A stretch of DNA of 64,000 nt, taken from positions 1 through 64,000 of the forward strand of contig NZ_SLUQ01000002.1 of the NCBI RefSeq assembly GCF_004345245.1. Reading direction: 5' to 3'. The translations under genes and the position numbers were made by a program. The notes under the pieces were generated by a model. The model saw nothing but the letters and a program-made list of their open reading frames with translations, was not told the DNA's origin and made no database searches. This document shows positions 15,209-23,791 of the stretch, piece after piece (positions within the stretch are counted from its first letter, which is position 1; the number at the start of each line of letters is the position of its first letter). This stretch comes from Rhizobium sp. BK251. GTDB lineage: Bacteria > Pseudomonadota > Alphaproteobacteria > Rhizobiales > Rhizobiaceae.

Positions 15209-15910
15209 TTATGCGCTTTCCAGGTAGTCATTACCCTCGGGTTCACGCAGCACATAGCCGCGGCCCCAGACAGTCTCGATGTAGTTTGCTCCGCCGGCGG
15301 CATTGGCCAGCTTCTTGCGCAGCTTGCAGATGAAGACGTCGATGATCTTCAGTTCCGGCTCGTCCATGCCGCCATAAAGGTGGTTCAGGAACATTTCCTT
15401 GGTCAGCGTCGTACCCTTGCGGAGCGAGAGCAGCTCCAGCATCTGGTATTCCTTGCCGGTCAGGTGCACGCGCTGGCCGCCGACTTCGACGGTCTTGGCA
15501 TCGAGATTGACGATCAGCTCGCCGGTAATGATGACCGACTGGGCGTGTCCCTTCGAGCGACGCACGATCGCGTGGATGCGCGCTACCAGTTCGTCCTTGT
15601 GGAAGGGCTTCGTCATGTAGTCGTCGGCACCGAAGCCGAGACCGCGAACCTTGTCCTCGATGCCGGCCATGCCGGAGAGGATCAGGATGGGTGTCTTGAC
15701 CTTCGAGAGGCGCAGCGTGCGCAACACCTCGTATCCCGACATGTCGGGAAGGTTCAGGTCGAGCAGAATGATGTCGTAGTCATAGAGCTTGCCGAGATCC
15801 ACGCCTTCTTCGCCAAGATCGGTCGTGTATACGTTGAAGCTCTCCGACTTGAGCATAAGCTCGATACTCTGTGCTGTCGCACTATCGTCTTCAATGAGTA
15901 GAACCCGCAT
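15209..15910 (-). CDS. ctrA: Cell-cycle response regulator CtrA
   Basis: 233 residues, nearly the standard length. The receiver domain has E7-D8-D9, the phospho-acceptor D51 ([12 protein letters not shown]) and the K in YMTKPF. The OmpR-type winged helix ([18 protein letters not shown] ... [17 protein letters not shown] ... [11 protein letters not shown]) is essentially that of CtrA in other Alphaproteobacteria. CtrA controls replication initiation, division and flagellar genes by binding TTAA-N7-TTAA. The C-terminal tail (NDYLESA, hydrophobic-ending) is consistent with ClpXP recognition. A 444-base upstream region separates it from the divergent FliJ-like gene. Confidence 0.97.
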   Translation of the reverse strand: MRVLLIEDDSATAQSIELMLKSESFNVYTTDLGEEGVDLGKLYDYDIILLDLNLPDMSGYEVLRTLRLSKVKTPILILSGMAGIEDKVRGLGFGADDYMTKPFHKDELVARIHAIVRRSKGHAQSVIITGELIVNLDAKTVEVGGQRVHLTGKEYQMLELLSLRKGTTLTKEMFLNHLYGGMDEPELKIIDVFICKLRKKLANAAGGANYIETVWGRGYVLREPEGNDYLESA

Positions 15911-16354
15911 TTTAATCCCCTTTACCGCCGCCGAAAGGTCGTCTTGCCCCCAACGCGATACCCGATCCAGTCACTACCTGATTTGGAAGCTGCCACGGAA
16001 TGGTTAACAAATTCTGATTCCCTCTGGCAAGGTCTATCGGAAATATTAAATAATTTTTCCATTCCACTGTTTTCCATAAAGAAATTCGGCACGCCTGCTC
16101 TCAACTTTCACATTAAGAAAGTGCGCCAAGTGATTCATCCGACTCATTAATGCCTTAGTCCGGAAATCAGGCCTCGGCATTTACCGACCCTTAAATGATC
16201 GCCACTATCATTAACGATGCCCGTAAACGAAAGGTTACCAGCGGTAGGTTTTTGTTAACACCGCCGGGAAATTTTTCGCAAAGCCGTGTCAAAGCGGTGC
16301 GTTGGGCGCATTTGTAATGTGGAGCCGGGGTCTCGCATCACGGGAGTATTGCGT
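15911..16354. promoter_or_regulatory. Intergenic control region between ctrA and the FliJ-like gene
   Basis: This 444-base AT-richer stretch holds the promoters of both divergent genes. Three GANTC sites (16018, 16132, 16141), the target of the cell-cycle methylase CcrM, are present, which may link ctrA expression to replication as in Caulobacter. Several single TTAA half-sites occur, but no perfect TTAA-N7-TTAA. No convincing gene was found in it. Confidence 0.5.
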
Positions 16355-16705
16355 ATGAAGTCGCGTGAGAGCCTAGTGCGCCTGAAAGAGTTTCAGGTGA
16401 ACGAAAAACGTCGTCAGCTGCAGCAGTTGCAGATGATGTTGTCCGAATTCGAACGGATGACGAAGGATCTGGAAAGCCAGATCGTGGCCGAGGAAAAGAA
16501 GTCCGGGATTTCCGATCCGGGACATTTCGCCTATCCGACTTTCGCGAAGGCGGCCCGCCAGCGAGCCGACAACCTGCAGGTTTCCATCCGGGAGCTCAAA
16601 ATGCAGGAAGAATCGCTCGAACTGGCACTGGAAGAAATGCAGGCCGAATATGACAAGGCCGCCGCACTCGAGGAGCGGGACGGGGTGGCCAGGATTCGCG
16701 CCTGA
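16355..16705 (+). CDS. FliJ-like coiled-coil protein
   Basis: 116 residues from ATG 16355 (GGGAG 8 bases upstream). Nearly the whole protein is a two-part coiled coil (SRESLVRLKEFQVNEKRRQL ... ERMTKDLESQIVAEEKK and LELALEEMQAEYDKAAALE), the architecture of FliJ-type flagellar export chaperones. The equivalent gene sits beside ctrA in other Rhizobiaceae, and CtrA controls flagellar genes. FliJ itself is hard to identify by sequence, so this remains a family-level call. Confidence 0.65.
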   Translation: MKSRESLVRLKEFQVNEKRRQLQQLQMMLSEFERMTKDLESQIVAEEKKSGISDPGHFAYPTFAKAARQRADNLQVSIRELKMQEESLELALEEMQAEYDKAAALEERDGVARIRA

Positions 16706-16927
16706 GCCGAAAGTCCACGGCGGACGATCCCGCCGTCAGTTCCTGCAAGAGCCATGTATGACCGGCCTCGAAGCGGCCTGTTATACATGGCTTTTGGCAT
16801 GTCGGTGCTTCTGCCTGACCGCAAGCCTATCGGTGAATGGCGTCGCCTCTTGCCGCGGGGCCAGGTAGCCGATCGGACAGGTGCCGCGAGCCTAGGAGCC
16901 GACCACGTCGCTCCATTCCGGATGGCG

Positions 16928-17173
16928 TTACGCCTGTGCCTTGAAGAAGGGGCAGAGCGGAAAGATCCTCCAGCCATTGCTGCGGGCTTCCTCGACAGCA
17001 TGAAGGGCAAGTGCCTGGCCGACGCCCTTGCCGCGCAGCGCGTCGGGGACTGCCGTGTGATCGATGATGATCATCTTCGGCGATGTGCGGGAATAGGTCA
17101 TCTCGGCCTCATGGCCCTCGACGACGGCGACGTAGCGGCCGCCTGATCCGGATTCCTCGTTGCTGATTTCCAT
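16928..17173 (-). CDS. GNAT-type (Yjdj-like) N-acetyltransferase, C-terminus cut by an in-frame stop
   Basis: 81 residues. RGKGVGQALALHAVEEAR is the acetyl-CoA-binding motif of the small Gcn5-like family, preceded by IIDHTAVPDAL. The frame stops (TAA) right after CPFFKAQA, but translation of the same frame beyond the stop gives RHPEWSDVVGS and a second stop. That is the usual conserved end of this family (FVKAQ..RHPEW.DVV). So the gene carries a late nonsense codon that removes about 11 residues. The acetyl-CoA site is intact, but stability or activity may be affected. Confidence 0.75.
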   Translation of the reverse strand: MEISNEESGSGGRYVAVVEGHEAEMTYSRTSPKMIIIDHTAVPDALRGKGVGQALALHAVEEARSNGWRIFPLCPFFKAQA

Positions 17174-17296
17174 CTGCGTTCCTTGAAGAGCGATGCGGGT
17201 TTACCAAGGTTCGCATGCCGGGCAGCCCATGCCAAGAAGGCGATTGTCCTTCATTCACGGGGCTGCGGCAGACGGCGATGGGATCGCCCAGAATGA

Positions 17297-17342
17297 TTTC
17301 GGGCCCTCTCTTCCACAGACGGGGAAGAAAAGGGCCCGAAAT
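17297..17342. terminator. Hairpin downstream of sciP
   Basis: ATTTCGGGCCCTCTCTTCC pairs with GGGAAGAAAAGGGCCCGAAAT across a short loop. It is positioned to end transcription of the minus-strand sciP gene; a long T-run is lacking, so efficiency is uncertain. Confidence 0.55.
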
Positions 17343-17388
17343 AATCCAGGTTATGTCCGCGCAGGCGAAAGGCGATCCATCGGCCCCG

Positions 17389-17664
17389 TCAGTGACGATA
17401 CTGCTGGATCCGGGTCGTGCGCAGCCCGGCGAGACCGTGGCTATTGATCGACGCCTGCCAGGACAGGAACTCTTCGACGGTGAGCGTATAGCGCTCGCAT
17501 GCTTCTTCCAAGCTCAACAGGCCGCCGCGGACGGCGGCGACAACCTCGGCCTTGCGGCGGATCACCCAACGACGCGTGTTGGGCGGTGGCAGGTCCGCAA
17601 TGGTCAGCGGGCTGCCATCGGGGCCGATGACATATTTTACTCGGGGACGTATCATTTCGGTCAT
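17389..17664 (-). CDS. sciP: CtrA inhibitor SciP (DUF1153)
   Basis: 91 residues from ATG 17664. The sequence (RPRVKYVIGPDGSPLTIADL ... TRRWVIRRKAEVVAAVRGG ... RYTLTVEEFLSWQ ... GLAGLRTTRIQQYR) is nearly identical in pattern to SciP across Alphaproteobacteria: a helix-turn-helix protein that binds CtrA and blocks transcription of CtrA-activated genes in G1. It lies 1.5 kb from ctrA. A near-consensus CtrA box (17716-17730) lies 52 bases upstream, consistent with the known CtrA-to-SciP feedback. Confidence 0.93.
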   Translation of the reverse strand: MTEMIRPRVKYVIGPDGSPLTIADLPPPNTRRWVIRRKAEVVAAVRGGLLSLEEACERYTLTVEEFLSWQASINSHGLAGLRTTRIQQYRH

Positions 17665-17715
17665 TGGACTCTCTACACTACTCAAGACCACGGCAGGCAC
17701 TCTAGCTTGCCACAT

Positions 17716-17730
17716 TTAAAATTTGCCTAA
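17716..17730. promoter_or_regulatory. Candidate CtrA-binding box upstream of sciP
   Basis: TTAA-N7-CTAA, one base off consensus, 52 bases upstream of the sciP start codon. sciP is a CtrA target in Caulobacter; binding here is inferred. Confidence 0.45.
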
Positions 17731-17796
17731 GCGCCTAGTAACAGTTTGATAACAATTTTAAGGGCTTGCCCGGGGAAGCTTTCGCAGGTGCAATAT

Positions 17797-17812
17797 TTTA
17801 CCAATTGGTAAA
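17797..17812. promoter_or_regulatory. Perfect 16-bp palindrome between sciP and luxR-type gene
   Basis: TTTACCAATTGGTAAA is a perfect palindrome within the divergent gap of 404 bases, about 255 bases upstream of the LuxR-type gene and 130 upstream of sciP. Its size and symmetry suit a dimeric repressor or LuxR-type regulator. The bound protein is unknown. Confidence 0.4.
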
Positions 17813-18068
17813 CCTGAACTGGCTGCATGGGAGCCATGCGCAATAAATGTTATAATCCGCGTCAGATCTAAATTATAAGCATGCAAAATTTAATCGAGCG
17901 CGGCGTTTCCGGCAGCGCAATTCGTCATCCGGAAGTTCTGTAGTCAGATTGGCCCGCCTTGGGTTCCAAGGCTGGTGCTTCTTCCGTTTCCAGGCTTGAG
18001 CCCGCGCGGATACTCCTGCCCGACCGAAGACGTAATTGAAAGCCGGCGCGCCTTGAGGAGTGCCAGTT

Positions 18069-18812
18069 ATGAAAGAGCGAAACAGCGCGATCCGCTGGGG
18101 CGCCGTCGATGGCAGCTTGCTTTCTGCACAGTCGACCGACGAGTCCGAGACGAATGCGCACCTGGAGTCGCTTACCGGGCTCGCACAGCTAGCGGGCTTT
18201 GAATACTTCCTCCTTGCCGCATTCCCGCGCGGCGACAAGACCGGCTTTTCCGGCAATTGCCTGGCGTCCAACTGGCCGCAGGAGTTGCTGGATTTTTATA
18301 GCGGCTGCGATGTGTTTCACCACAGCAAGCTGGTCGCCAGCCTCAAGAATACCATTCTGCCGGTTTTTTCCGACGGGGTTCCGTTCGGTAGTGCTGCCGC
18401 AAACCAGGAAAGCGCGCGGCTGAATTCGGCGTTTCACGGTCACGGGCTATCCAGCACGGTTGCCTTCACGCTCCACGATGCCGACCTCCAGCAATACATC
18501 TTCGCCTTCTCCGGCCGAGGATTGGCGCCCTCCCGGAAGCAGAGCGCCGATTTGCATTACAAGTCCGCCGAGGTGCTCGAGAACCTTGTCTTCGAGAAAG
18601 GTAAGGACCTTGGACCGGCAGAACGGCTGACCCGCCGCGAGATCGAGTGTCTTCGCTGGTCGGCGGCGGGCAAGAGCAGCGAAGAGATCGCCATCATCCT
18701 CGAACTGTCCACCCATACCGTCGCCGGCTATCTCAAGAGCGCGATGCGCAAGCTCGATTCGGTCAATCGAATGCAGGCGGTGGCGCGGGCCTATCGCTAC
18801 CGGTTGCTCTGA
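18069..18812 (+). CDS. LuxR family transcriptional regulator with autoinducer-binding-like domain
   Basis: 247 residues from ATG 18069 (GAGGAG 8 bases upstream). The N-terminal 160 residues resemble the autoinducer-binding domain (GFEYFLLAAFPRG ... NWPQELLDFYSGCDVFHHS), and the C-terminal part has a standard LuxR helix-turn-helix (LTRREIECLRWSAAGKSSEE ... THTVAGYLKSAMRKLDSVNR). No luxI gene is nearby, so it is an orphan ('solo') regulator. Similar genes occur next to the ctrA locus in Sinorhizobium. It converges with the sugar transferase gene. Confidence 0.85.
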   Translation: MKERNSAIRWGAVDGSLLSAQSTDESETNAHLESLTGLAQLAGFEYFLLAAFPRGDKTGFSGNCLASNWPQELLDFYSGCDVFHHSKLVASLKNTILPVFSDGVPFGSAAANQESARLNSAFHGHGLSSTVAFTLHDADLQQYIFAFSGRGLAPSRKQSADLHYKSAEVLENLVFEKGKDLGPAERLTRREIECLRWSAAGKSSEEIAIILELSTHTVAGYLKSAMRKLDSVNRMQAVARAYRYRLL

Positions 18813-18852
18813 GAAAAAAGGGTAGGGATTCTGCTGAAGGCTGGCTTGGGGA

Positions 18853-19578
18853 TCAGAAGCCCCTTCCGCCCCTCAGCTCGCAGATGACCGTGCCGACGAT
18901 GATCTTGATGTCCAGCAACACGGAGAAGTTCTCGATATAGTGCAGGTCGCTCTTGATGCGTGCCTTCGCCTTGGCCGCTTTGTCGGTCGGTCCGCGCAGC
19001 CCGCGCATCTGCGCCAGGCCGGTCATCCCCGGCTTCATCATATGCCGGCGATGATATTGCGGCACGAGATCCTCGTATAGTGTCCCGCCGGCGCGCATGC
19101 CGAGTGCATGGCAGCGCGGCCCGACAAGCGACATGTCGCCTTTCAGAACATTCAAGAGCTGGGGCAATTCGTCGATGTTCGTGCGACGAAGAATGCGGCC
19201 TACCCGGGTGATCCGCGGGTCGTTCCTTACCGTCTGCGCCACGCCCGAGCGGTCACCGAGATTCGTGTACATCGATCGGAACTTGTAGACCCTGATCTTC
19301 CGGCAATTCTTGCCCCAGCGGGTCTGGTAGAAGAGAACCGGGCCGCGGCTGTCGACCCTGATCATTATCGCGACCGCCAGTAGAAAAGGCAGAAGTACAA
19401 CCAGAGCGCTCGATGCAATGACGATATCGAGCATGCGCTTTGCAAAGAGCTGCAGGGCCTTCCGGCCGTTTCCGTGCCCCACAAACAGATGCGTATTGAT
19501 CCGTCCGCCGAAAAGACCCTTTGGCCCGACGTTAAAAGCACCGCGCGTAATACTGTGATGTAGGTCCGTGATGCTCAA
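18853..19578 (-). CDS. ExoY-like bacterial sugar transferase (undecaprenyl-phosphate glycosyl-1-phosphate transferase)
   Basis: 241 residues. A single membrane helix (LDIVIASSALVVLLPFLLAV) is followed by the catalytic domain with FYQTRWGKN, VYKFRSMYTN, RRTNIDELPQL, GDMSLVGPR and KPGMTGLAQ, all hallmarks of the PF02397 family. These enzymes transfer the first sugar phosphate to the lipid carrier in exopolysaccharide synthesis at the inner membrane. No other polysaccharide gene is adjacent, so it may act with a distant cluster. A perfect CtrA box lies about 90 bases upstream. Confidence 0.9.
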   Translation of the reverse strand: MSITDLHHSITRGAFNVGPKGLFGGRINTHLFVGHGNGRKALQLFAKRMLDIVIASSALVVLLPFLLAVAIMIRVDSRGPVLFYQTRWGKNCRKIRVYKFRSMYTNLGDRSGVAQTVRNDPRITRVGRILRRTNIDELPQLLNVLKGDMSLVGPRCHALGMRAGGTLYEDLVPQYHRRHMMKPGMTGLAQMRGLRGPTDKAAKAKARIKSDLHYIENFSVLLDIKIIVGTVICELRGGRGF

Positions 19579-20023
19579 AATCGTCCACTCTCAAAACAGT
19601 TAAGAGACAGGAAGTCTATGGGCGTTACTCCATAGGCTATCGTTTGGCGCTTGTCATCAACCTTCTTAACGAACCGTTAAGCCTATTGAATGATAATTTG
19701 ATCTAATTGAACTCATGTGTCCAATAAAAAATGCCGCGTTGCAGCGCATATACCTTCGCAACTGCGTTAAAATACTGAAATTTTTCGATGTATTTCACCA
19801 ATTGGATTGACGGCTGCTGAAAAGAGCCGGCATTGCCGCAAATCTGCCATGCGCACAGCGCATGGCTGTATTTTAGTAATTGCTTTCTATGCCTGAAATA
19901 GCGGCAGTCCGGAAAGCTTGAGGAATCGAGTGTCAATCCTCACTGACCCCGTCGAGCAGATAGTTTAACCAGAAATACTTTGCATCGACAGGTAATGCGC
20001 AAGATTGATCGCCTGTCGGTTAT
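19579..20023. other. Gene-free region between sugar transferase and DUF2793 genes
   Basis: 445 bases, AT-rich for this genome. It contains the perfect TTAA-N7-TTAA box at 19666-19680. Short reading frames are present (for example a 77-codon minus-strand frame at 19703-19936), but none has a convincing start signal or recognisable product. Confidence 0.5.
19666..19680. promoter_or_regulatory. Perfect CtrA-binding box (TTAA-N7-TTAA) upstream of ExoY-like gene
   Basis: TTAACGAACCGTTAA matches the CtrA consensus exactly and lies 88-102 bases upstream of the sugar transferase start. Few perfect matches are expected by chance in a GC-rich genome of this length. It suggests cell-cycle control of an envelope or exopolysaccharide step; not tested. 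Confidence 0.6.
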
Positions 20024-21061
20024 TTATAGTCTGATGAGCGTTATCTCGGTTTTGCCGCTGCCGAACTCGATACTTCCGCTTCCGCTGTGGCGAAGAGAAA
20101 TCCGGTTTCCCGCGTCAAGAAATGCCAGTCCGATGGCTGACTGCCGCGTTGCTGTGCTTGCTGAAGGGGCGGTGACGGTTGCCAAGGTCGTCGCCCCGTT
20201 TGCCAGGACGGTGACACCATGGCCGGAGCTCGACAGCGCGCTGACACTAAGGGCGAGAAGATAGATGCCGGCCGCCGGAACGACGAGATTGTTGCCGGTG
20301 CCGCCGGCAACGGCCGTGCCGAGCGCAAAACCGCCTTGGCTGATGTGCAGGTCATTGAACCCGGTCTGGCTGCCGTTTGCCGGCGACAGGGTGGCGGCGG
20401 CAAGCGATGCACGAACGGCGGGGCGATTCGGCATGCTCGCAATCCCACCTCCGGAGACGGAAAGGGCCGTGCGCCAATCGCTGCCGTCGGCGCTCACCTT
20501 GATTGCAAACTCGTCGTTGCCTGCGAGACCCATCTCGGCACGCCCTGACCATGCCGACTGGAAGAGAAGGCTCGCCGTATCCGCAGCGCCTGCCTTGTTG
20601 ATCTTCAGCTGATGGCCGTTGCCTGCATGGTTGAAGAGCGACGCGGGGGAGGAGACCGCGAGCCTGTTGAACGCGTCGGCGCCGGTGCTGATCCCCAACG
20701 TAGCAAACGAACCTTCAGCGGGAAGAGCCGGCTCATGCCAAGCGCCGGCCTGATGTATGCGCAGCCTGTCATCGGCAAGGAAGAAGGCGCGCCAGCCATC
20801 GAGTGGTGTGAGGTAGAGCCAGGCGCCGTCCTGGCGAAACGCGATCCTGCCGGATTTTCCAGACCAGGGTCCGGTCGCCGACGCGCCGATGAGATAGCAG
20901 CATCCTTCGGCAGGCAACTCCGGCGGTGTCGCGAGTTCGGCTTCGATCGTCAATTGCACGATGGCGTCCAGGCGTTGCAGTGCCTCGTTGTGGGTCACGT
21001 GCTTCTGCGCCTGGGAGGGAAGGATATAGGGAAGAGAGAGGTTTGCGGTTTCTTCGGACAC
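20024..21061 (-). CDS. DUF2793 domain protein (phage/GTA tail-type)
   Basis: 345 residues. The N-terminal region (LPYILPSQAQKHVTHNEALQ ... LDAIVQL ... GCCYLIGASATGPWSG ... GAWLYLTPLDGWRAF) is the DUF2793 domain found in tail-fibre-like proteins of gene transfer agents and alphaproteobacterial phages. The C-terminal 130 residues are glycine- and serine-rich strands (AAGIYLLALSVSALSSSGHG), resembling a C1q/TNF-like or trimeric tip domain. It stands alone, with no phage genes nearby. It may be a surface or tail-fibre relic, or a domesticated host gene. Confidence 0.75.
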   Translation of the reverse strand: MSEETANLSLPYILPSQAQKHVTHNEALQRLDAIVQLTIEAELATPPELPAEGCCYLIGASATGPWSGKSGRIAFRQDGAWLYLTPLDGWRAFFLADDRLRIHQAGAWHEPALPAEGSFATLGISTGADAFNRLAVSSPASLFNHAGNGHQLKINKAGAADTASLLFQSAWSGRAEMGLAGNDEFAIKVSADGSDWRTALSVSGGGIASMPNRPAVRASLAAATLSPANGSQTGFNDLHISQGGFALGTAVAGGTGNNLVVPAAGIYLLALSVSALSSSGHGVTVLANGATTLATVTAPSASTATRQSAIGLAFLDAGNRISLRHSGSGSIEFGSGKTEITLIRL

Positions 21062-21219
21062 GGTTCTTCTCCGGTTGCGCGGCCGGGCACATCCCGAGCG
21101 AGTCGGGGTGCTGCCGGCAGCGTGATCTGTCCGAAATCTTAGGTGCAGGGTTGGTTGTGGGGACGAAGCGATGGGCGTTGCATTGAAATCTCAATGCTTC
21201 TTGGCTTTGCCGTCCCCGC

Positions 21220-21996
21220 TCAGCTGCGCTTGGCGTTGCCCCAGGAGATGAAGTGAGGGTTGGAGAAGTCGGCATTTGCCCCTTCACCATAGTGCAGCGG
21301 CGTGCCGTCGAGCGTCAGCGTCGAACCGCCCGCCGCGCGAAGAACAGCGTCGCCGGCCGCCGTGTCCCACTGCATCGTCCGGGTGAAGCGTGGGTAAATG
21401 TCGGCCATGCCTTCCGCGATCAGGCAGAATTTCAGCGAAGAGCCGATATTCGTGCACTCCGAGATCGAGTGCTCGTCCAGAAAGGCGCGAGTACGCGGGC
21501 TGTCATGGCTGCGGCTGGCAAGCGCAACGCGGCTCTCCGGCTGCGCGCGGACAGTGATCGGGCGCCGCTCGACAATCTCGAACTTGTCGTCGACCGCGAG
21601 CTTTTCCGCCTTGCCTGATTCGCAGACGAAGGCGACATGAAGGGCCGGTGCGTAGACGATGCCTGCCGTCGGTATGCCGCCTTCGATGAAAGCGATGTTG
21701 ACGGTGAACTCCTTGCGCCTGTCGACGAATTCCCGGGTGCCGTCGAGCGGGTCGACGAGGAAGAAGGGTTTGCCGGCAATATCCGGAATGTGGCCGGCGG
21801 CCACGGCCTCCTCTGCGATGACAGGTACTTCGGGAAATGCCGCTGCAAGATGGCTGAGGATGATGCGTTCAGCCCGCTCGTCGGCGATGGTGACGGGGCT
21901 TGCGTCGGCCTTGAAGGCCACACAGCAACCGGCGCGGAAGACCTCGATAATGGCTTCTCCCGCCTCAAGTGCTGCTTTTTCAAAAGTCCGGAGCAT
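21220..21996 (-). CDS. cysQ: 3'(2'),5'-bisphosphate nucleotidase CysQ
   Basis: 258 residues from ATG 21996; an upstream ATG at 22086 would add a non-conserved leader. It belongs to the inositol-monophosphatase fold: AEEA (about 61-64), metal-binding DPLDGTREF at 82-90 and WDTAAGDAVL near 206. CysQ dephosphorylates PAP (3'-phosphoadenosine 5'-phosphate), the by-product of sulfate assimilation. No sulfate-assimilation genes are adjacent. It is divergent from the sox operon, with a 255-base gap containing no clear feature. Confidence 0.9.
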   Translation of the reverse strand: MLRTFEKAALEAGEAIIEVFRAGCCVAFKADASPVTIADERAERIILSHLAAAFPEVPVIAEEAVAAGHIPDIAGKPFFLVDPLDGTREFVDRRKEFTVNIAFIEGGIPTAGIVYAPALHVAFVCESGKAEKLAVDDKFEIVERRPITVRAQPESRVALASRSHDSPRTRAFLDEHSISECTNIGSSLKFCLIAEGMADIYPRFTRTMQWDTAAGDAVLRAAGGSTLTLDGTPLHYGEGANADFSNPHFISWGNAKRS

Positions 21997-22251
21997 TTCG
22001 CTGGTCGTCGTGGGATGGTTGCCCTTGGCTGCGCGCGACCACGATCCTACGCTGCGACAGCCACTCTTGAATATCATCTTCTTCATAGATGGGTTGCACG
22101 AAAGTCCCCATCAACATCAACCGGCGGCAAATGTGCTCGCGGCTGTGTGAAAAAAACATCATGTCCGGTTTGCGTCATTTCCGCGCCCTTTACGGGCTTG
22201 CCGTTTGCGATGCGTATGCGAATGTGCGGCCATCTCATCTTGGGCGACGGC

Positions 22252-23502
22252 ATGCGCTATTCGGCATTTTCCATTTTAAAACAAGCTTTTTCAGGAAATC
22301 GTGACTGGACGCCGGTGTGGCGTGAACCGCAGCCGAAGCCGCATTATGATGTCATCATTGTCGGTGGCGGCGGGCACGGTCTTTCGACTGCCTACTATCT
22401 CGCGAAGGAATTCGGCATTACCAACGTGGCGGTTCTGGAGAAGGGCTACCTCGGCTCCGGCAATGTCGGCCGCAACACGACGATCATCCGCTCCAACTAT
22501 CTGCTGCCCGGCAACGAGCCCTTTTACGAGTTCTCGATGAAGCTCTGGGAGGGACTGGAGCAGGACTTCAACTACAATGCCATGGTCTCGCAGCGCGGGA
22601 TCATCAACCTTTTCCATTCCGACGGACAGAAGGACGAATATACCCGCCGCGGTAACGCGATGCGCATGCACGGCGTCGACGCCGAACTGCTCGATCGCGA
22701 TGAGGTGAGGGCGATGATGCCTTACCTCAATTTCGACCATGCCCGCTTCCCGATCCTCGGCGGCCTGCTGCAACGGCGCGGCGGCACCGCTCGGCACGAT
22801 GCGGTCGCCTGGGGCTATGCGCGCGGTGCCGACAGCCGCGGCGTCGACCTGATCCAGCACTGCGAGGTGACGGGTATCCGTCGTGAAAACGGCGTGGTTA
22901 CGGGCGTGGAGACGACGAGAGGCTTCATAGGCTGCAACAAGCTCGCGCTCGCGGCCGCCGGCAATACAACGACGGTCGGGCGCATGGCCGATCTCGAACT
23001 GCCGATCGAGACGCACGTGCTGCAGGCCTTCGTCTCGGAAGGGCTGAAGCCGGTCATCGACAATGTCATCACCTATGGCGCCGGACACTTCTACATCTCG
23101 CAGTCCGACAAGGGCGGGCTCGTCTTCGGCGCGGACATCGACTACTACAGCTCCTACGCCCAGCGCGGAAACCTGGCGACGGTCGAGCACACGATCGAGG
23201 AGGGCGTCTCCCTCATTCCCGGGCTTTCGCGTGCACGGGTGCTGCGGGCCTGGGGCGGCGTCATGGACATGAGCATGGACGGCTCGCCGATCATCGACCG
23301 CACGCCGATCGACAATCTCTACCTGAACTGCGGCTGGTGCTATGGCGGCTTCAAGGCGACGCCCGCTTCCGGCTTCTGCTTCGCGCACCTGATCGCGAAG
23401 AACGAATCACACGACGTCAGCCGCTTCATGCGCCTCGATCGCTTCGAGCGCGGCTTCCCGATCGACGAAGGCGGCAAGGGTCCGCAACCGAACCTGCATT
23501 GA
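22252..23502 (+). CDS. soxB: Sarcosine oxidase subunit beta
   Basis: 416 residues, the normal SoxB length; the frame is open further upstream, but ATG 22252 (MRYSAFSILKQAF) matches the family N-terminus. The FAD-binding dinucleotide motif is VIIVGGGGHGLSTAYYLAKE. It is the catalytic subunit of the heterotetrameric sarcosine oxidase, which oxidises N-methylglycine to glycine, H2O2 and 5,10-methylene-tetrahydrofolate. The histidine that holds the covalent flavin is expected in the HARFPILGG to GGTARHDAV region. First gene of soxBDAG. Confidence 0.97.
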   Translation: MRYSAFSILKQAFSGNRDWTPVWREPQPKPHYDVIIVGGGGHGLSTAYYLAKEFGITNVAVLEKGYLGSGNVGRNTTIIRSNYLLPGNEPFYEFSMKLWEGLEQDFNYNAMVSQRGIINLFHSDGQKDEYTRRGNAMRMHGVDAELLDRDEVRAMMPYLNFDHARFPILGGLLQRRGGTARHDAVAWGYARGADSRGVDLIQHCEVTGIRRENGVVTGVETTRGFIGCNKLALAAAGNTTTVGRMADLELPIETHVLQAFVSEGLKPVIDNVITYGAGHFYISQSDKGGLVFGADIDYYSSYAQRGNLATVEHTIEEGVSLIPGLSRARVLRAWGGVMDMSMDGSPIIDRTPIDNLYLNCGWCYGGFKATPASGFCFAHLIAKNESHDVSRFMRLDRFERGFPIDEGGKGPQPNLH

Positions 23503-23512
23503 GACACCCGAC

Positions 23513-23791
23513 ATGGCGAGCCTGATACATTGTCCGCATTGCGGCATTCGTCCCAAGGAGGAATTCTCCATTCGCGGCGATGCCTCCATCGAGCGTCCTT
23601 CGCCGGCAGCACCGGACGAGGACTGGCACCGCTACGTCTATGTCCGGGACAACCCGCGCGGCCGCTACAAGGAATATTGGCACCATGCCGCCGGCTGCCG
23701 CCGCTGGCTGGTGGTTGATCGCGACAACCTTACCCACGAGGTCTTTGCCGTTACCGATGCGGCGGCGAAGGTCAAAGGGGATGCGGCATGA
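23513..23791 (+). CDS. soxD: Sarcosine oxidase subunit delta
   Basis: 92 residues. It carries the zinc site of the delta subunit: IHCPHCGIRP at the N-terminus and YWHHAAGCRRW further on. The delta subunit is a small structural zinc protein of the heterotetramer. The start is 10 bases after soxB and its stop overlaps soxA by 4 bases (ATGA). Confidence 0.97.
   Translation: MASLIHCPHCGIRPKEEFSIRGDASIERPSPAAPDEDWHRYVYVRDNPRGRYKEYWHHAAGCRRWLVVDRDNLTHEVFAVTDAAAKVKGDAA

Noticed and set aside
15922..16150. Short frames on both strands in the ctrA upstream region
   Set aside because: They overlap each other and the expected promoters and have no start signals or family resemblance.
19703..19936. A 77-codon minus-strand frame in the gap upstream of the sugar transferase
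   Set aside because: No ribosome site and no recognisable protein; likely chance frame in AT-rich DNA.
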